Of a stretch of 64,000 nucleotides of DNA, positions 10,986 through 23,300 are shown piece by piece (position 1 is the first letter of the stretch; each line of letters starts with the position of its first letter). The stretch is from Inonotus obliquus (lineage: Eukaryota; Basidiomycota; Agaricomycetes; Hymenochaetales; Hymenochaetaceae). The notes below the pieces were generated by a model. That model had not been told where the DNA came from. It was given only the letters and a program-made list of their open reading frames with translations, and made no database searches. The stretch covers positions 4,216,001 to 4,280,000 of the forward strand of contig JAJHTX010000002.1 in the NCBI GenBank assembly GCA_032164295.1, in the 5' to 3' direction. A program made the position numbers and the translations under genes.

Positions 10986-13158
10986 ATGTCATCTAGGGAG
11001 TCGTCTCGAAGCAGGTCGGCGAGGCGCGACTACCCTGTCGTCTTAACTATCGCCGGGACAGATCCAAGCGGTGGTGCAGGTATTCAAGTAGGTACAATCT
11101 AAAATGAGCCATATATGTTGCGTACGGCGGTTGAAGTCGATGTGTTAGGCGGACCTCAAGACATTCACGGCCCTGCAGAGCTATGGGACGAGTGTAATCA
11201 CCGCTTTGGTGGCTCAGAATACCACCGGGGTCGAAGACATTCTCCCTACACCCCCAGAATTCATCGAAAAGCAGGTAAAACAAGTCTATGCACTTGTTCA
11301 GTAGCATATAATCTGAATCGCAATTCTTTGATCTAGCTTAGGCTGGTTCTGGAAGATATGGATGTCGCAGCACTCAAGACAGGCATGCTCTTCGACACAG
11401 CAAACACTCTAGCAGTTGCGAAGGGGTTGAAAGAATTCTACAATGATCTTAGCCGTCTCCCTCCACTTGTCGTTGACCCTGTATGCGTATCAACGTCTGG
11501 ACATGCGCTGCTCAAGGAGGACGCCATATCGGTTGTTATTAAAGAGCTTTTCCCACTTGCGAAACTCATAACCCCGAACAAGGCCGAAGCGGAACTCTTG
11601 CTTGCACGGGCATCTGGAGGAGAGCGGAAGGAGGTTGGGTCGGTTGACGATGCCTTGGAAGTTGCTGCGAGTCTTGGAAAGCTCAGCTCATGCGATGTTT
11701 TGTTGAAAGGGGGGCATTTGACGGTTTCGGCGTTGGATATGCTGCGCTTCTCCGCTGGTTATGAAGTTCCGCATCGAGAGACTAAGATCAATATCGTATG
11801 GGACGAGAATCAGGAAAATCAGGAGATTTTGCAGACGAGGAGTCGGAGGTCGCAACAGGAGTTGCAATTCGTAATGGATGTGTTGTACGAGAGGGAGTCG
11901 GAGGAAGTAACATTGTTTATCCGACCGAGAATTGAATCAACAAATACGCATGGGACGGGGTGTACGCTAAGCGCTGCGATTACATGTTATCTGGCTCGCG
12001 GACACTCAGGTGTGTGATTGCTTTCCCTTGTTATGGATCAAGTTGCCGATGGCTCTACTCCTTCTTCCTTCAGTTAAGGAAGCTGTCCGATTGGCTTCAG
12101 ACTATACGCATACAGGAATCGTTACTGCTTTCCCTCTCGGAAAGGGTCACGGTCCTCTTAACCATATGCACTCTTTCATTCCGCGTATTGTTTCTCTGTA
12201 CGTGCGATTTCTCATCCACATTTCTCTTCACTGATGTCAATGTCTGCGTCGTTCGTATAGTCCGTCAAGAGTAGACCCGTATCCACTCACGCGCGCACTT
12301 ATCCGTTCGAACGCGGATGTATGGAAGGAGTATGTCGAACACCCATTCGTGAAGCAGCTCGGAGACGGAACACTTCGTCGGGAATCTTTCTTGCATTTTG
12401 TCAAGTCAGTCTTATCCCTCCTCTCCTTAACCGCTCTCTAATACTTGCAACTACACACGATCAGGCAAGATTACCAGTACCTCAAATACTACGCCCGTGC
12501 ATATGGGTTTCTCATAGCCAAATCACGACGATTTTCAGACATCAGACCTGCTACCGACACTATTCTCAACGTTCTTAATGAGGTGACGATGCATAAGTCG
12601 TATTGTTCCGCAGAACTTGGGATTAGCGAGGAGGAGTTGGAGATGACTCCTGAATCGTCTGCGACGACGGCGTATGGAGCATTCTTGTTGGATTCGGGGT
12701 TACGCGGTAAGTTCGCCTTTCTTTCGTCGTTACTTGATCCTCGGGGATGATTGATACTTGTTGGAATTGAAGGTGACGAAACGCATTTGATAATCACCCT
12801 CGCTGCTTGCCTTCTGGGTTATGGCGAAGTCGGATTATGGCTCAAGAGTCAAGCACAAAGACCCAATTCGTGGGTAAAGTGGGAAGGTAATCCTTACTTG
12901 CGATGGATCGAGGATTATGCCGGAGTACGTTATCAGAGTGCTGTTCGGTCTGGACTAGGTACGTCCACCACACGACTTCATCTCTAATAGTTGAAATTGA
13001 TTACGGTAATCGGAATCTGGTTTCGCATAGATATCCTCGAAATGGCAGCCCAAGAAGACCCACCCTCTCCGAAGCGCTTCGAACAATGGAAGGAAGTTTG
13101 GGGGAAGTGCACGCATTTAGAAAAGAGGTTCTGGGATATGGCTATGGAATTGTCGTGA
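10986..13158 (+). CDS. THI20: THI20-type fusion: HMP/HMP-P kinase plus TenA/thiaminase II
   Basis: Bifunctional thiamine-biosynthesis protein. The N-terminal half is the ThiD-type kinase phosphorylating hydroxymethylpyrimidine, and the C-terminal half is a TenA domain that salvages pyrimidine from degraded thiamine. Eight exons were assigned: 10986-11087, 11149-11274, 11337-12009, 12074-12197, 12261-12404, 12465-12706, 12773-12958 and 13031-13158, giving 574 residues, close to yeast Thi20. Kinase motifs are [15 protein letters not shown] near residue 25, [11 protein letters not shown], and [15 protein letters not shown]. TenA begins around residue 360 with [16 protein letters not shown], followed by [15 protein letters not shown] and YRSAV-like segments; the end is [13 protein letters not shown]. 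The kinase carries an insertion rich in Glu/Gln/Arg around 11790-11910. Confidence 0.95.
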
Positions 13159-13333
13159 AGAAAAACGATATTGCTCCAATATTACAATTGCAAAATGTAC
13201 ATAGCCAAACAATATTAGTAGAATGCGTAGATTGTGCAGAATATACAGTGAAGCAGAGGAGTAGACCCACAAACATCCGAGCCTGAGAGCACGATAGGAA
13301 TTTTGAACAAATAGCGATCATGATTAGTTAAGA

Positions 13334-14722
13334 TTATATTGACACCTTTTCTTCCGCTTGTACTATGACCTCCTTTTTCACCAGAACTTTACGATTTTTT
13401 GAGTTCTTCACGTTCTGTGCGCTTGGACAGAGGCCTAATACGCTCAGAGTACATTCGTCGCATCGTGGACCGACAGGTAGACAAATAGTCTGGACAATCT
13501 CAGTCTCGATACTGCATAAAGTGAGAATTTAGACGTACTTGTCCGAACCCTACAAGGAGATGGTTGATCTCGGGATGTAATTCCTTAGGTAGCCATGACT
13601 GTAAGTTCAGCCTAATTGGATAATACGCGTCAGAATGGATGAAGGTAGAACGAATGCTCAGTCATACCGCGTCTCCTCCGGAGTCTTCGTCGGCGATTTG
13701 TGCCAGCGCAAGCGATTTGTTATCCGGTGGACGTGTACATCGACACCGATCCCATCGTTACTTCAACAAGGTGCAGTTTCGGTTTCAAGTCGACCAACCA
13801 ACGAAGAATTCAAAGTTGAACCTACATGTTCCATGCATTTTGCAAGCATAAAAAAGCCATTTTCGGTCCAACACCTGGAAGGGAACATAGCTCGTCCACA
13901 GTTTTGGGGACATCTGAGTCGAATTCATCGCGTAGTCTGACGGCAGCTTGTTTGATGTACCTATTGCCAATATTAGACTCGTATAATCACAACAATGAGA
14001 GGGTTGGCGAGGTGCTCACTGAGTCTTCCGTCTCCAAAATCCCACCTTTGCTATACATTCTGAGATAGAATTGTCGTCCGCGTAGATGATAGCTTCTAGT
14101 GTAATACTCCCACCGAGAGCTTCACGGAGCTTCTTCACGGCTGCATCTGTCACTTCGTCTTTCGTTTGTGAGGATAGCATGAGAGATACGAGGGTGCTTA
14201 GTCGACGGCCCTATAATACCGAAGCGTTCAGAGAAAGACAGGTAAGAAAAGCGGACAACGTACTTTGGGATCGATTTCATTATGTTTTGCCTTAGCGCAT
14301 CCCATCGTATCGACGGGAGCGACATACTTCTTCCGCATTTCCTTTATAGCATCATAAGCCTCCTTCCATCTCTCAGGAGCTGGGTGAGGCTCGTCAAGCT
14401 CCATTCGCAACGGTTTGTTCTTCTTCGGTGATGGTGTCCTTTCAGGCGCGACCTTCCTGGAGTTATACTTGCGTTTCTTCATTGTTTCTTGCGCCCCGGC
14501 TTTGATGGATGTATCAGAAGGTGGGAAGCCATCTTCATCTTCCTCGAATTTCCCAACTTTCTCAACGATACGCTTGACACGTTTCGACTTCCGTTGCGCG
14601 TCTATACCGAGAGACTCGGTAGTCGTCGAGCTTTCTGGGGCCTCGTATAGAGTGACGGAGGTGCAGTAAGGGCTTGGACGCGACACGATACGTGTTCGAC
14701 ACGCGTTCCGCTTGATAGCCAT
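13334..14722 (-). CDS. NTH1: Endonuclease III homologue (bifunctional DNA glycosylase/AP lyase)
   Basis: Base-excision repair enzyme removing oxidised pyrimidines and nicking abasic sites, in nucleus and/or mitochondria. At least six exons on the minus strand join in frame. The helix-hairpin-helix motif LPGVGPKMA carries the catalytic Lys, and [15 protein letters not shown] carries the catalytic Asp; [13 protein letters not shown] precedes them. The [4Fe-4S] loop is formed across a 49-nt intron (GFGQ then [10 protein letters not shown]): Cys-X6-Cys-X2-Cys-X7-Cys, where bacterial enzymes have X5 in the last gap. An N-terminal basic extension with SKRVKR may be a nuclear signal. ATG 14722 was chosen because the longer frame starts with TTG. 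The tail after the cluster is Lys/Val-rich. Confidence 0.93.
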
Positions 14723-16662
14723 GATGAAGGACGCAAGTAAATGAAGAACGATCCTCAAGCTGGGCGTTTGGACGCGTCGGTGAGAATATTGGATTGGAAT
14801 GCTTTTTGTAGACGTAATATTGCCTCATAAGGAAGTCCAGCTAGTATTTTCGTTACCTCTTTTGGATATGCTTACCTATGCATACAACGACACGTGTTCC
14901 AGCTAGCAACAACATGCAAATTCATGAGAATATTATAGCTACATGTAAATTGTATTTCATCTCCAGATTATGTTCTGCACAGCTCCCGGAAACACAGCGA
15001 CCGATTTAAGACAATGGAGATGGAGGGGGCCGTCAACGCAGATACGATCTATCATCCTAAGGATATTATCGTAGGTCTTTAATTTCCACAGCCCCCGAAC
15101 GCGATGGCATAAAGCCCGTTGCTGAACGCTCCACGCCGACAGTAACAAGAAAAGCGGTGAGCGGTCGCTTATTTCATAAACGTTTCCCTAACAATATTGA
15201 TCGAACTCGTTATTCCCGTGCGCGAGTCAAAGGAGAAACGGAAGACGGAGCACGAAAATGTTACAAGAACTTCTATGTAAATTGGCTTGGTGAGGATGGC
15301 TTGCTGTCCTTTGCTCGCAAGCTTGGGATCCCAATGCTCATGAAAGCGTCAATGTCGACGGATTTGGAATGGGGTTCACGAGGAAGAGTAAACGAAGACG
15401 AAGACCCCCCCCCCCCCCCCCCCAGCCATACGGCTAGCTCACTAAGCCAAAGCGACCGTGCTCGTCTACGGAGTCTTGTCTTTTCAGGCACCTCCGGTCT
15501 TTGAGAACGGCCTGACAGTAAGTATTTGACCTCCACCTTCTAGCTCGACCGGAAGAGTGAACAGCTCATGTCCACGAACAAAAGGAGGCCAAGAAAGGCT
15601 TGAGGAGCTGGATTTAGATGAGGCTGTGGGGTTGAGTGGGGTTGATGATCTTGAAACCACTCTACAGCACCTCGGTCTTCAACAATTTGATGGCCTCTTT
15701 TCCAGGACTTTGACCTCAACTGGAGTCTGGGTGGGGAGGTACTTATCCTAGGCGAGGGACTCGAGGGAGTGACGTGATTCGTGTGCCCAACTTCAAGGAA
15801 TTCCGAGTTGTCAGCAGTCGTGAGCCCCGAAGACGATTGCTGGATATGCGATCTTTCTGGAACAGCTACTGCACAGTGCCGGACTTCTACGGCGTCTTCC
15901 TTGCTGACGCGTGCAGGTATGAGGTGGTACTTGAGGAAGCGATGGAGGATGTGATGGATTCCAGTGAGAAGGTGCTTGTGACGGGGACTGTGGATGTTCT
16001 TACAAGCGAGGCGAGCCATCACGAGACAGTTTGCAAAGCATGGGAAGCATGAGAACATCGTCTTGGGATGTGTAGAAACCATTCAACTGGTAGCTGTCTG
16101 GTGCAGACCGAGCCTTCAAATGACGGTAATCGAGCTACCAATCTCCATCCATCATGAACCCTTACTTACTTACAGACGGTAATTCTGGTACGATTTCCCT
16201 TTCCCTTTCCTCATTCGTTTACGCCACATGCAAAGTTTGCTCCTTGTGATACCTGATACGACAGGGTGGTACTGATACTCTCTGTATGCAAATCAAATAT
16301 CACGTCGTGCGTGTACGATGAGACTGAAATACTACAGGCTTGTCTATTCAGATTTCTGATCCTGATCCCAGTGCCTTGTAGGCGGGCATGTCGGTTAAGT
16401 TGCCAGATTCCTCTCGTGCGAATCGAATATGCATTATACTTATAATAAGTTACATAGGGCTCCTTTGCATATCGTATGACATAAGGCAGGTGAGCTAAGC
16501 ACGCATGGGAGGTCTACGACCTGAAGCCCAACGCAAAGTAATTCCATTGCACATTGCATCTTTGTGACCACAATGTCTATAAAGACAGCACGATTCTGAA
16601 CCCCCCAGCACACATCACCTTCAGCAGCATATTGCTATCCCTAACCCCAGCTTACCCCTGGA
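14723..16662. other. 1.9-kb interval with weak or decayed coding signal
   Basis: No gene could be assembled here. Open frames exist at 15157-15504 (+), 15557-15751 (+), 15774-16052 (+) and 15540-16082 (-), but none shows a domain. The + frames are interrupted by stops, and the only plausible splice signals (a GTAAGT at 15521 and a CTAG 24 nt later) would define an intron too short to be credible. A run of 19 C residues sits inside one frame. It could be an unrecognised gene remnant; 14723-15150 and 16200-16550 look purely intergenic. Confidence 0.35.
15405..15423. repeat. Homopolymer tract, 19 consecutive C
   Basis: Read directly from the sequence. It interrupts an otherwise open + frame (15157-15504) where it would encode a Pro run. 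Such tracts are prone to length change and to assembly error, so frames across it should be treated with caution. Confidence 0.9.
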
Positions 16663-17602
16663 ATGTCGGTATCTCATCATGGAAAGAGCCCGGTTCCGGG
16701 AACCGGCTCATCTGGTTCGGACAAGAAAAACGAAGACGAAATCGCCCTCTCTGATCTGAAATATTCTAAAGTGAAGTTTGACGACATACAACCTGGAATG
16801 ATTGTCCTTGCAAGAACACCTGAAGACGTGGCACAGACTAAAGAAGTATATCTTGAGCGTCCGACGAATGAGAATCATTCAGAAGATAGGATAAGAACTA
16901 TTCGTAACCAGCGTATATACAGGGAACATCGACACCTGGTGTACAGAAAGGATAAGAGGATTTTTTGTCCTGCATAGGAATAACCACATTTAATCGAGAT
17001 AAATCCCTCAAAGATCATACAAGTAAATGGGCAGGCATGACCCCAATCTATCCAACCGCAAGTATTGAGGGGCAACACAAGCCCATTGAACTGAAATTTG
17101 GCGAGTTAAAAGTTGTTTATGAGAATGGCTGGTCAATTCCTTCAGAAATTGTAAAAATCGACCGACAAGAGGTATGCTGCGACTATACTCCCTTAGCGTA
17201 TGACACAGTGACTGATTCATAAACAAGTATTATGAAAAGGTCCTTGAGACCTCTTTCAAGGATGACGGGGAGCGTGAACGCGTGGAGGGGATAGCAATCG
17301 AAACAGACGAAGCAGTAGGAAAAGACGCGAGAGTGATTGAATTTAAAAAGGGATCGACAGTAGGTACCAGCATAGGAACCGCCGGGACACAGGCCACTGG
17401 CGAAGTTAAAGATCCGCAATCCAAGACACCACAACCGAAGGAGGCTAGTAGCAGGGGGACTAGTACTGGTGGGAATACATCGCGAGGAGGTGGTCAATCT
17501 GGCAGGGGGACTGGTGGGCATGCATCGCGAGGAGGTGGTCAATCTGGCAGGGGAACTGATCGCGTCGCCGACATAATGAATATGAAGTCGTGGAGGAAAT
17601 GA
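16663..17602 (+). CDS. Unrecognised protein with C-terminal Gly/Arg/Ser repeat
   Basis: No family was recognised. A plausible model has three exons. The first starts at ATG 16663 and carries an acidic/Lys N-terminus and DIQPGMIVLARTPED. The second contains HTSKWAGMTPIYPT, ELKFGELKVVYENGW and IPSEIVKIDRQE. The third begins at about 17226 with YYEKVLETSF. The second intron (donor GTATGC after GACAAGAG, acceptor AAACAAG) joins in frame. The first is less certain; a 53-nt intron from GTAACC at about 16905 to AAG near 16957 restores the frame. The C-terminus holds a perfect-looking 15-residue tandem repeat rich in RGGGQSGRGT, an RGG-like pattern typical of RNA-binding or phase-separating tails. 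Function is unknown. Confidence 0.55.
17478..17567 (+). repeat. 45-bp direct tandem repeat, two units, inside a coding region
   Basis: A word beginning CATCGCGAGGAGGTGG occurs at 17478 and again at 17523, with near-identical sequence for the whole 45-bp unit. It encodes two copies of SRGGGQSGRGT-type sequence. The unit length is a multiple of three, so copy-number change would keep the frame. Confidence 0.85.
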
Positions 17603-17895
17603 GCGGTCAAGGATATTAGTACTAGTCGTAGCTACAGTACAATGCTCATCTCTTTTGACCATAATACCTGTGCAAAACAACAACAACTGAAAAACGTGGT
17701 GAGCCACCAAGAGTAAGTTAGCCTGTTTTAGTAGTTTTTTTAAAAAACTTCGGAGATCAATTTTGAGTCACATAAGGCAATATAAAATCTTGGCGAAATC
17801 TTTTAGTGTTGCAATATACTTATTGACGATTTGCATCCTGAGAGTCAAAGCTACTAGAACGAAGCGTCCCATCCACTGCTACCATCAGGATCAGG

Positions 17896-19835
17896 ATGGC
17901 TCGTTACAGGCCTGGTGGTCTACCGTGCACGATTGTTATCAAGCTCGGTAAGCCATCACTCTTTTCCTGGTTGTAAACTAACACAATATATCCAGGAACT
18001 TCCTCGATTGTACATGAAACTACCCACCAGCCTTTGCTCTCGAGACTGTCTGCAATCGTTGAAGCGGTTCTTCGTCTTAAGGCGGAAGGGCATAAGGTCG
18101 TGCTCGTTAGTTCAGGGGCGATAGGTGTAGGACTGAGGACAATGAATCTGGGAAGTAGGCCAAAGAATCTTGCGGGTGTTCAGGTGCGCGCATAGACATC
18201 TGCAAATGACACTTATCGACCGAAAATTGAATGAATGCTAGGCATTGGCGGCAATCGGGCAAGGTCGATTGATAGCTCTGTGGGACAACTTGTTCGGCCA
18301 GCTCGGCCAGCCCATCGCACAAATCCTGCTAACTCGGGGTGACATAGCTGATGTTCGTGGCATTAGCACCGCTTCGTTAACATCCTCCCAATCTCATCCT
18401 GCATGACCAGAGGACGCGGTATCTGAATGCCGTAAACACACTCACAGAGTTGCTTTCTATGGGTGTTGTGCCAATCGTCAATGAAAATGATACGATCTCT
18501 GTCAGCGTACGTTCCTCTCACCGGCTGCCTTTGAAAGATAGGTCAAATAAGATATATTAATAGGAAATTAAATTCGGGGATAATGATACATTATCGGCGA
18601 TCACTTCATCAATGTTACACGCCGATTATCTTTTTCTGTTGACCGATGTTGATGGCCTCTACACAACTAATCCTCGAAAAGACCCGACAGCGAAGCCGAT
18701 AGATGTCGTTCACTCAATTCAAGGGATTCGATCCCAAGGTACGTATTATCAAAGTTCCATAATGGAACCACGTTGATCTCGCGCATAGTCAGCACAAAAA
18801 CACTGGGATCAAAACTCGGAACAGGCGGTATGGAGACAAAACTCATTGCTGCAGAAATCGCTACTGCTGCAGGAGTGACAACGGTTATATCTTCCAGTAT
18901 GCATCCTGAACGAATCTTCGAAATCATAGAATACAATAAAATAACTCGACCTCCCTCCTCCTCCTCCTCATCATCATCGTCTGCGCCATCGACACCCCGA
19001 GAACCTCTTTCCGGCCGTTCTAGTCCTTCCCTGGAACAGACGACACCCAAGAGGCACAATATGAGAGATACGACTCCATCTCCGCAACGAACACCCGTGC
19101 GTCCCCCTCATACCTTGTTCATACCGTCGGAAACGCCACTACGGGATCTGAAATCATGGACTGCGCATACTCTAACGCCAGCAGGCAGCGTCATCATCGA
19201 CGCAGGTGCCCATCTCGTGTTATCCCGACGAGACTCAGGTGGTCGACTCCTCCCTGCAGGCGTCCTTGGCGTCAAAGGCGTCTTCGCGTCAGGCCAAGCA
19301 GTCCGCATAGTCGTTCGAAAACGCAAGCCAGAGGCGTCACCTGTGGAAGAGAAGGATGTCACTACGGCTATAGCGAGAGCAAATTTGGCTTCGTACGCAC
19401 AGGAATCCCCGTATGTCACCGAACCGAGTACACCGGTTTTGCTTCCAGCTGCGTCGATGAGTTCGTCTATTATGTCTCTTGACCAGTTTTCCCGTTCAGC
19501 TTCGACCTCGTCTTCGGCATCGGGGGATAGTTCTTCGTCTGCATCGACGGTTCATCCGCCGCATTCGGGGGAGGAAGAACAACATGAGAGGGAGGATGAA
19601 GATGTCGATGATGGATGGGACCTTATCGAGGTTGGACGGGGGCTTGCGAGTTATAATTCTGCACAGATCAGACGTGTGAAGGGTATGAAAAGGTGCGCGC
19701 CCCTTTTTCATGCTGGTTGAAACTTGCTTACGGAAGTTATTTCGAAGCTCGAACATCCCGCATGTCTTGGGTTATGCGGACTCGGAATACGTCGTGGAGA
19801 ACATCACTATTAAGATACCCCCATCCGATTCGTGA
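17896..19835 (+). CDS. PRO1: Glutamate 5-kinase (gamma-glutamyl kinase) with PUA domain
   Basis: First enzyme of proline synthesis, phosphorylating glutamate in the cytosol. Seven exons were assigned: 17896-17947, 17996-18183, 18242-18352, 18411-18506, 18564-18738, 18789-19692 and 19748-19835, giving 537 residues. Kinase motifs are [14 protein letters not shown] at the start, [46 protein letters not shown] and [15 protein letters not shown] domain follows ([14 protein letters not shown]). Between kinase and PUA lies a long Ser/Pro-rich, low-complexity insertion, and the PUA itself is split by a second acidic Ser-rich insertion before [12 protein letters not shown]. The protein is longer than yeast Pro1 because of these insertions. 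The final exon restores the conserved [13 protein letters not shown] end. Confidence 0.95.
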
Positions 19836-20363
19836 AGAAAGATGTTTACTTGGAAGCATTGTTGTTAAAACTCTCCCTAGGAGACGCTTAGTTGTTAGAT
19901 AGATGACTGGAGTAGAGCATTTGAGTATGTAGTATTGAGGAATTGATTGTTGATGAATAAGCGGGTGACCAAGGACATCACGAATGATAGCTGTACCCAT
20001 TGATTAACCAATTATATATACAAGTTGTCTCAGCTCCGGCGTCAAACACTCAGTGCAAGACTTGAGTCCTTGCATACAAGCCTACCACGAAAGGTTATTT
20101 GGTCTGCTCTTACACACACAAAGATGAAGACAGAAACCCCCACGCGGGCGATGGATTATGACATACGTAAGTACATAGCATAGCGTGAAGCATGTATAAG
20201 CTAAGTGGCACAATGAGGCTGACAATGACAGAGAGAGACAGAGAGGATAGCACAGAAAGGGTATGACCAACAATAAAAAAAGAGGCAACAATCTCAAAGA
20301 GAACAACGACAAACGAAATCCTACAGCGACCCACAAAAACCAAATCTAAAGGGCTCGCCGCCT
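19836..20363. other. Intergenic between convergent PRO1 and eEF3
   Basis: 528 bases between two stops on opposite strands. The sequence is AT-rich with tracts such as the GAGAGAGACAGAGAGG stretch around 20230, consistent with 3' untranslated regions. No other feature was seen. Confidence 0.5.
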
Positions 20364-23300
20364 TTACTCGTCAAAGTCATCGACGTCCTCGCCTCGTTTC
20401 TTACGTGCCATCCGCTCCTTCTTCGCCTTTCGCTGCTCCGCCGCTGTCAACTTCTTTGCCTTCTTCATGTCAATCTTGTTACCCATCGCGTCGTACACAT
20501 CCTCTTCATCACCTTTGCCTTTGTCGATACGTGGTCCAGCACCCTGGCCTTCAACCCAGTTGTGACCTGACGCCTCGAGGGTACCATCCCGCATGGCCCA
20601 GACTTCCTTGCAAATCGACTCGGAAAAGTCCCGGTTGTGCGTGATGATGAGAACACCACCCTCGAATACCTTGAGGGCCTCAATGAGCGCAGCGAGCGAC
20701 TCACGATCAAGATAGTTTGTCGGCTCATCAAGGCAGATAACGTGCGGTCGGCGCCAAGTAGCTGCGCCCAGGACAATCTTCACCTTCTGACCGCCAGACA
20801 GGCCACGCATAGTGTTGTGCGAGACGAACTCAGGCTCAAGTCCGAAGTCCGCAAAGTGTTTCTCAATCTCGCGACGAACGAGAGGCCGGAGAAGGCCGAG
20901 ACGCTGAGCCTCTCGGGTGTCAACCTCAATGACCTTCTTCTCGAACCCACGCTTGATAAGCTCGTCACGAGGCAACCATACATTCTCCGTCGATGAGAGA
21001 CCCTTGAAAGAGACCTCATACTCGTAGGATTGCTTGAGCTTCTTGCGCGTGATAATCTCCTCGATGAATCGCTTCTGACCCTCAACGATGTAAAGAGCAC
21101 CGTCCTTCATCTTCTGCGCCTCCTCAGCAGAAATTTGTCGGTTGGCCTTGCTCATCTCCTCCAAGTCCTCACCCGTCTGGTAACGCCATAGCATGTACTC
21201 AAGCGGCGTCTTGTCAAGGTGGTTATCGATGTGGTGGAAAGCGTGCTGCGCAACGTAGCCAATAACCAAGTTCGGGTGCTTCCAGATCTCACCACCGTTG
21301 TTGGGCTCAGTCTCACCAACAAGCAATTTTACAAGCGTCGATTTTCCTGAACCGTTTGGTCCGAGAATGGCGACACGAGACGAGAGAGACACTTGCAGAG
21401 TGATATCGTGCAACTGGGGTTTCGGAGTACCAGGGTACTGGAAGCCAACCTTGCGCATCTTGAGTAGCGACTTCTCCTTGGTCTTGACACCCTCAAGGAG
21501 TGGTGGGTCCGGAAGCTTGAACTTGTAATCTTCCGCTGCCTCGAGTGTGTAGTACGACTTGGCCTCAGGAACGGCTTTGACGAAATTCTCAAGGTTACCA
21601 CGGTAGCGCTTGAGCTTGAAGCGGTTAAGGTGGAGGACGTCCGTAATTGTATTGTTCAAGAAGCCAGAATCGTGCGAGACAATAATAGAGGTGCAGGTCT
21701 TGAGACTAGTGAGGTAGGACTCGAGCCAAGCGACGTTGACAACATCAAGATGGTTAGTCGGCTCGTCGAGCAGGAGAATGTCAGCCTTGAAAAGCATGGC
21801 ACGGGCAAGCGCAAGCTTCATCTTCCAACCACCGGACAGGCTTCCGATCGCCTGGCGCTGCCTCTCGTCCGAGAAACCGACAGTGGAAAGGGCATCAACG
21901 ATTTCCTTCTCGTTGGCCTGGATACGCTTGTCGGCGAGTACCCAGTCGAGAACGGTAGTATCGGCCTCGCTGCCATCAATATCGTGCTCGACGTAGAAAG
22001 TACGGACTTCGTCGGGAGATGGGAAGCCCTCGACCTGGCCGTTAACAATCGCACGCATAAGCGTCGACTTGCCAGTACCGTTTTTACCACAAAGACCGTA
22101 ACGGTTGCCGCGCTTGAGACGGAGGGTGGCGGTATTGAGCAGGATCTTCGCACCGTACGCAAGGGAGAACGTGCAGTTGCAGAGGTCCTCGCCCTCCTCG
22201 TCGTCATCGTCAGCGCTGTCGTCCTCGTTGCCTGCAGCAGAGGACTTGACCATGAACTCGGCTGCGACTTTCTCTGGCGCAGGCGAGGTGGCAATGTACC
22301 CAAGGAACGGAGCGAGCGATTGCCACTGAGCATTGTCGAAGTTCTTGAGGTTGACAAGAGCGGCGGCGAGAGCGCCAACATACTGGACAGTAACATCGGT
22401 CGAAGCGGGCGCCGAAGAAGCACCGAGCTTCTTGTAAACGGAAACAAGCGAAGAAGCGAGAGAAGAGCCTTCAGCCAACTTGAGCGGAGGAAGGTCTGTT
22501 CCGTCACCAGTTGGGACGTTTCCAACTTGGCGAAGCGTGGCGATCGTGCGCTCAACGACTCCACGAGCCTCAGGGTCACCAACGGTGTCCTTGATCTTGA
22601 TCAAACCAGGAAGCAACTTCGGAAGGAAAGGCCGGACAGTCGTCTCTGAATCAACGAGCTTCGACATGTTGTCAATAATACTATGAGATGGCAAAAATCA
22701 GATTGAATTCAATCAGAAGAGCGGGAGAATCGGAGACTTACACAGCAACCTTGCGCTTCGTAGCAGTAAGCTTCTCCATAAGTCCACGGGAGAGAAGCGG
22801 AACCATGAGAGAAAGGGTAGGGGAATCTACTTCAGAAACGAATGTGGTCGCGGCGAGGAGTTGAATAGTCTTCGGGACCTCCTCAACCGGATTAGCTAAA
22901 GCATTAATTAGGGCCGGAATAAAGCGCTCTATGTCCTTGTTGGAAATCAATGCAGTGGCCTTCGTGAGTGTGTCACGCGCAGCCTTCTTAACATCGGCCT
23001 TGGTGTCCCACATCGTCTCGGAAAGGATGGGAACGATCTCGGGCATCAACTTGGCAGTCTGCTCCGGGGTGCTCTGTATGAGCTGGTTGAGAATCACAAG
23101 AACGCCAGCCTTAATCTGCCATTTGCCAGTAGTCTTGAGTTGATGGAGCAGTGCTGGCAACACGCAGACGGTGGCCCACGGGTTCATCGCAGCAACGTAT
23201 CCTTTCACCGCATCAACAGCAGCTGTCCGGACGGCCGGCATCTTATCAGCGAAGGTCTCGAGGAGTGCAGCGTACAGACCCGAGCTGACGAAAGTAGGCT

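Noticed and set aside
13510..13540. 27-nt intron in NTH1 ending at the first CAG
   Set aside because: Too short for this genome and it breaks the frame. The 49-nt version ending at CCAG restores the iron-sulfur motif.
15540..16082. 180-codon minus-strand frame
   Set aside because: No domain, no plausible splice partner, and Ser/Pro/His composition typical of chance frames. Kept only as part of the uncertain interval.
17183..17710. 175-codon minus-strand frame
   Set aside because: It mirrors the Gly/Arg repeat region of the + gene at 16663 and has no recognisable content of its own.
21630..22649. 339-codon open frame on the + strand
   Set aside because: It lies antisense to eEF3. The strongly biased codons of that gene leave long stop-free antisense frames; the translation has no domain.
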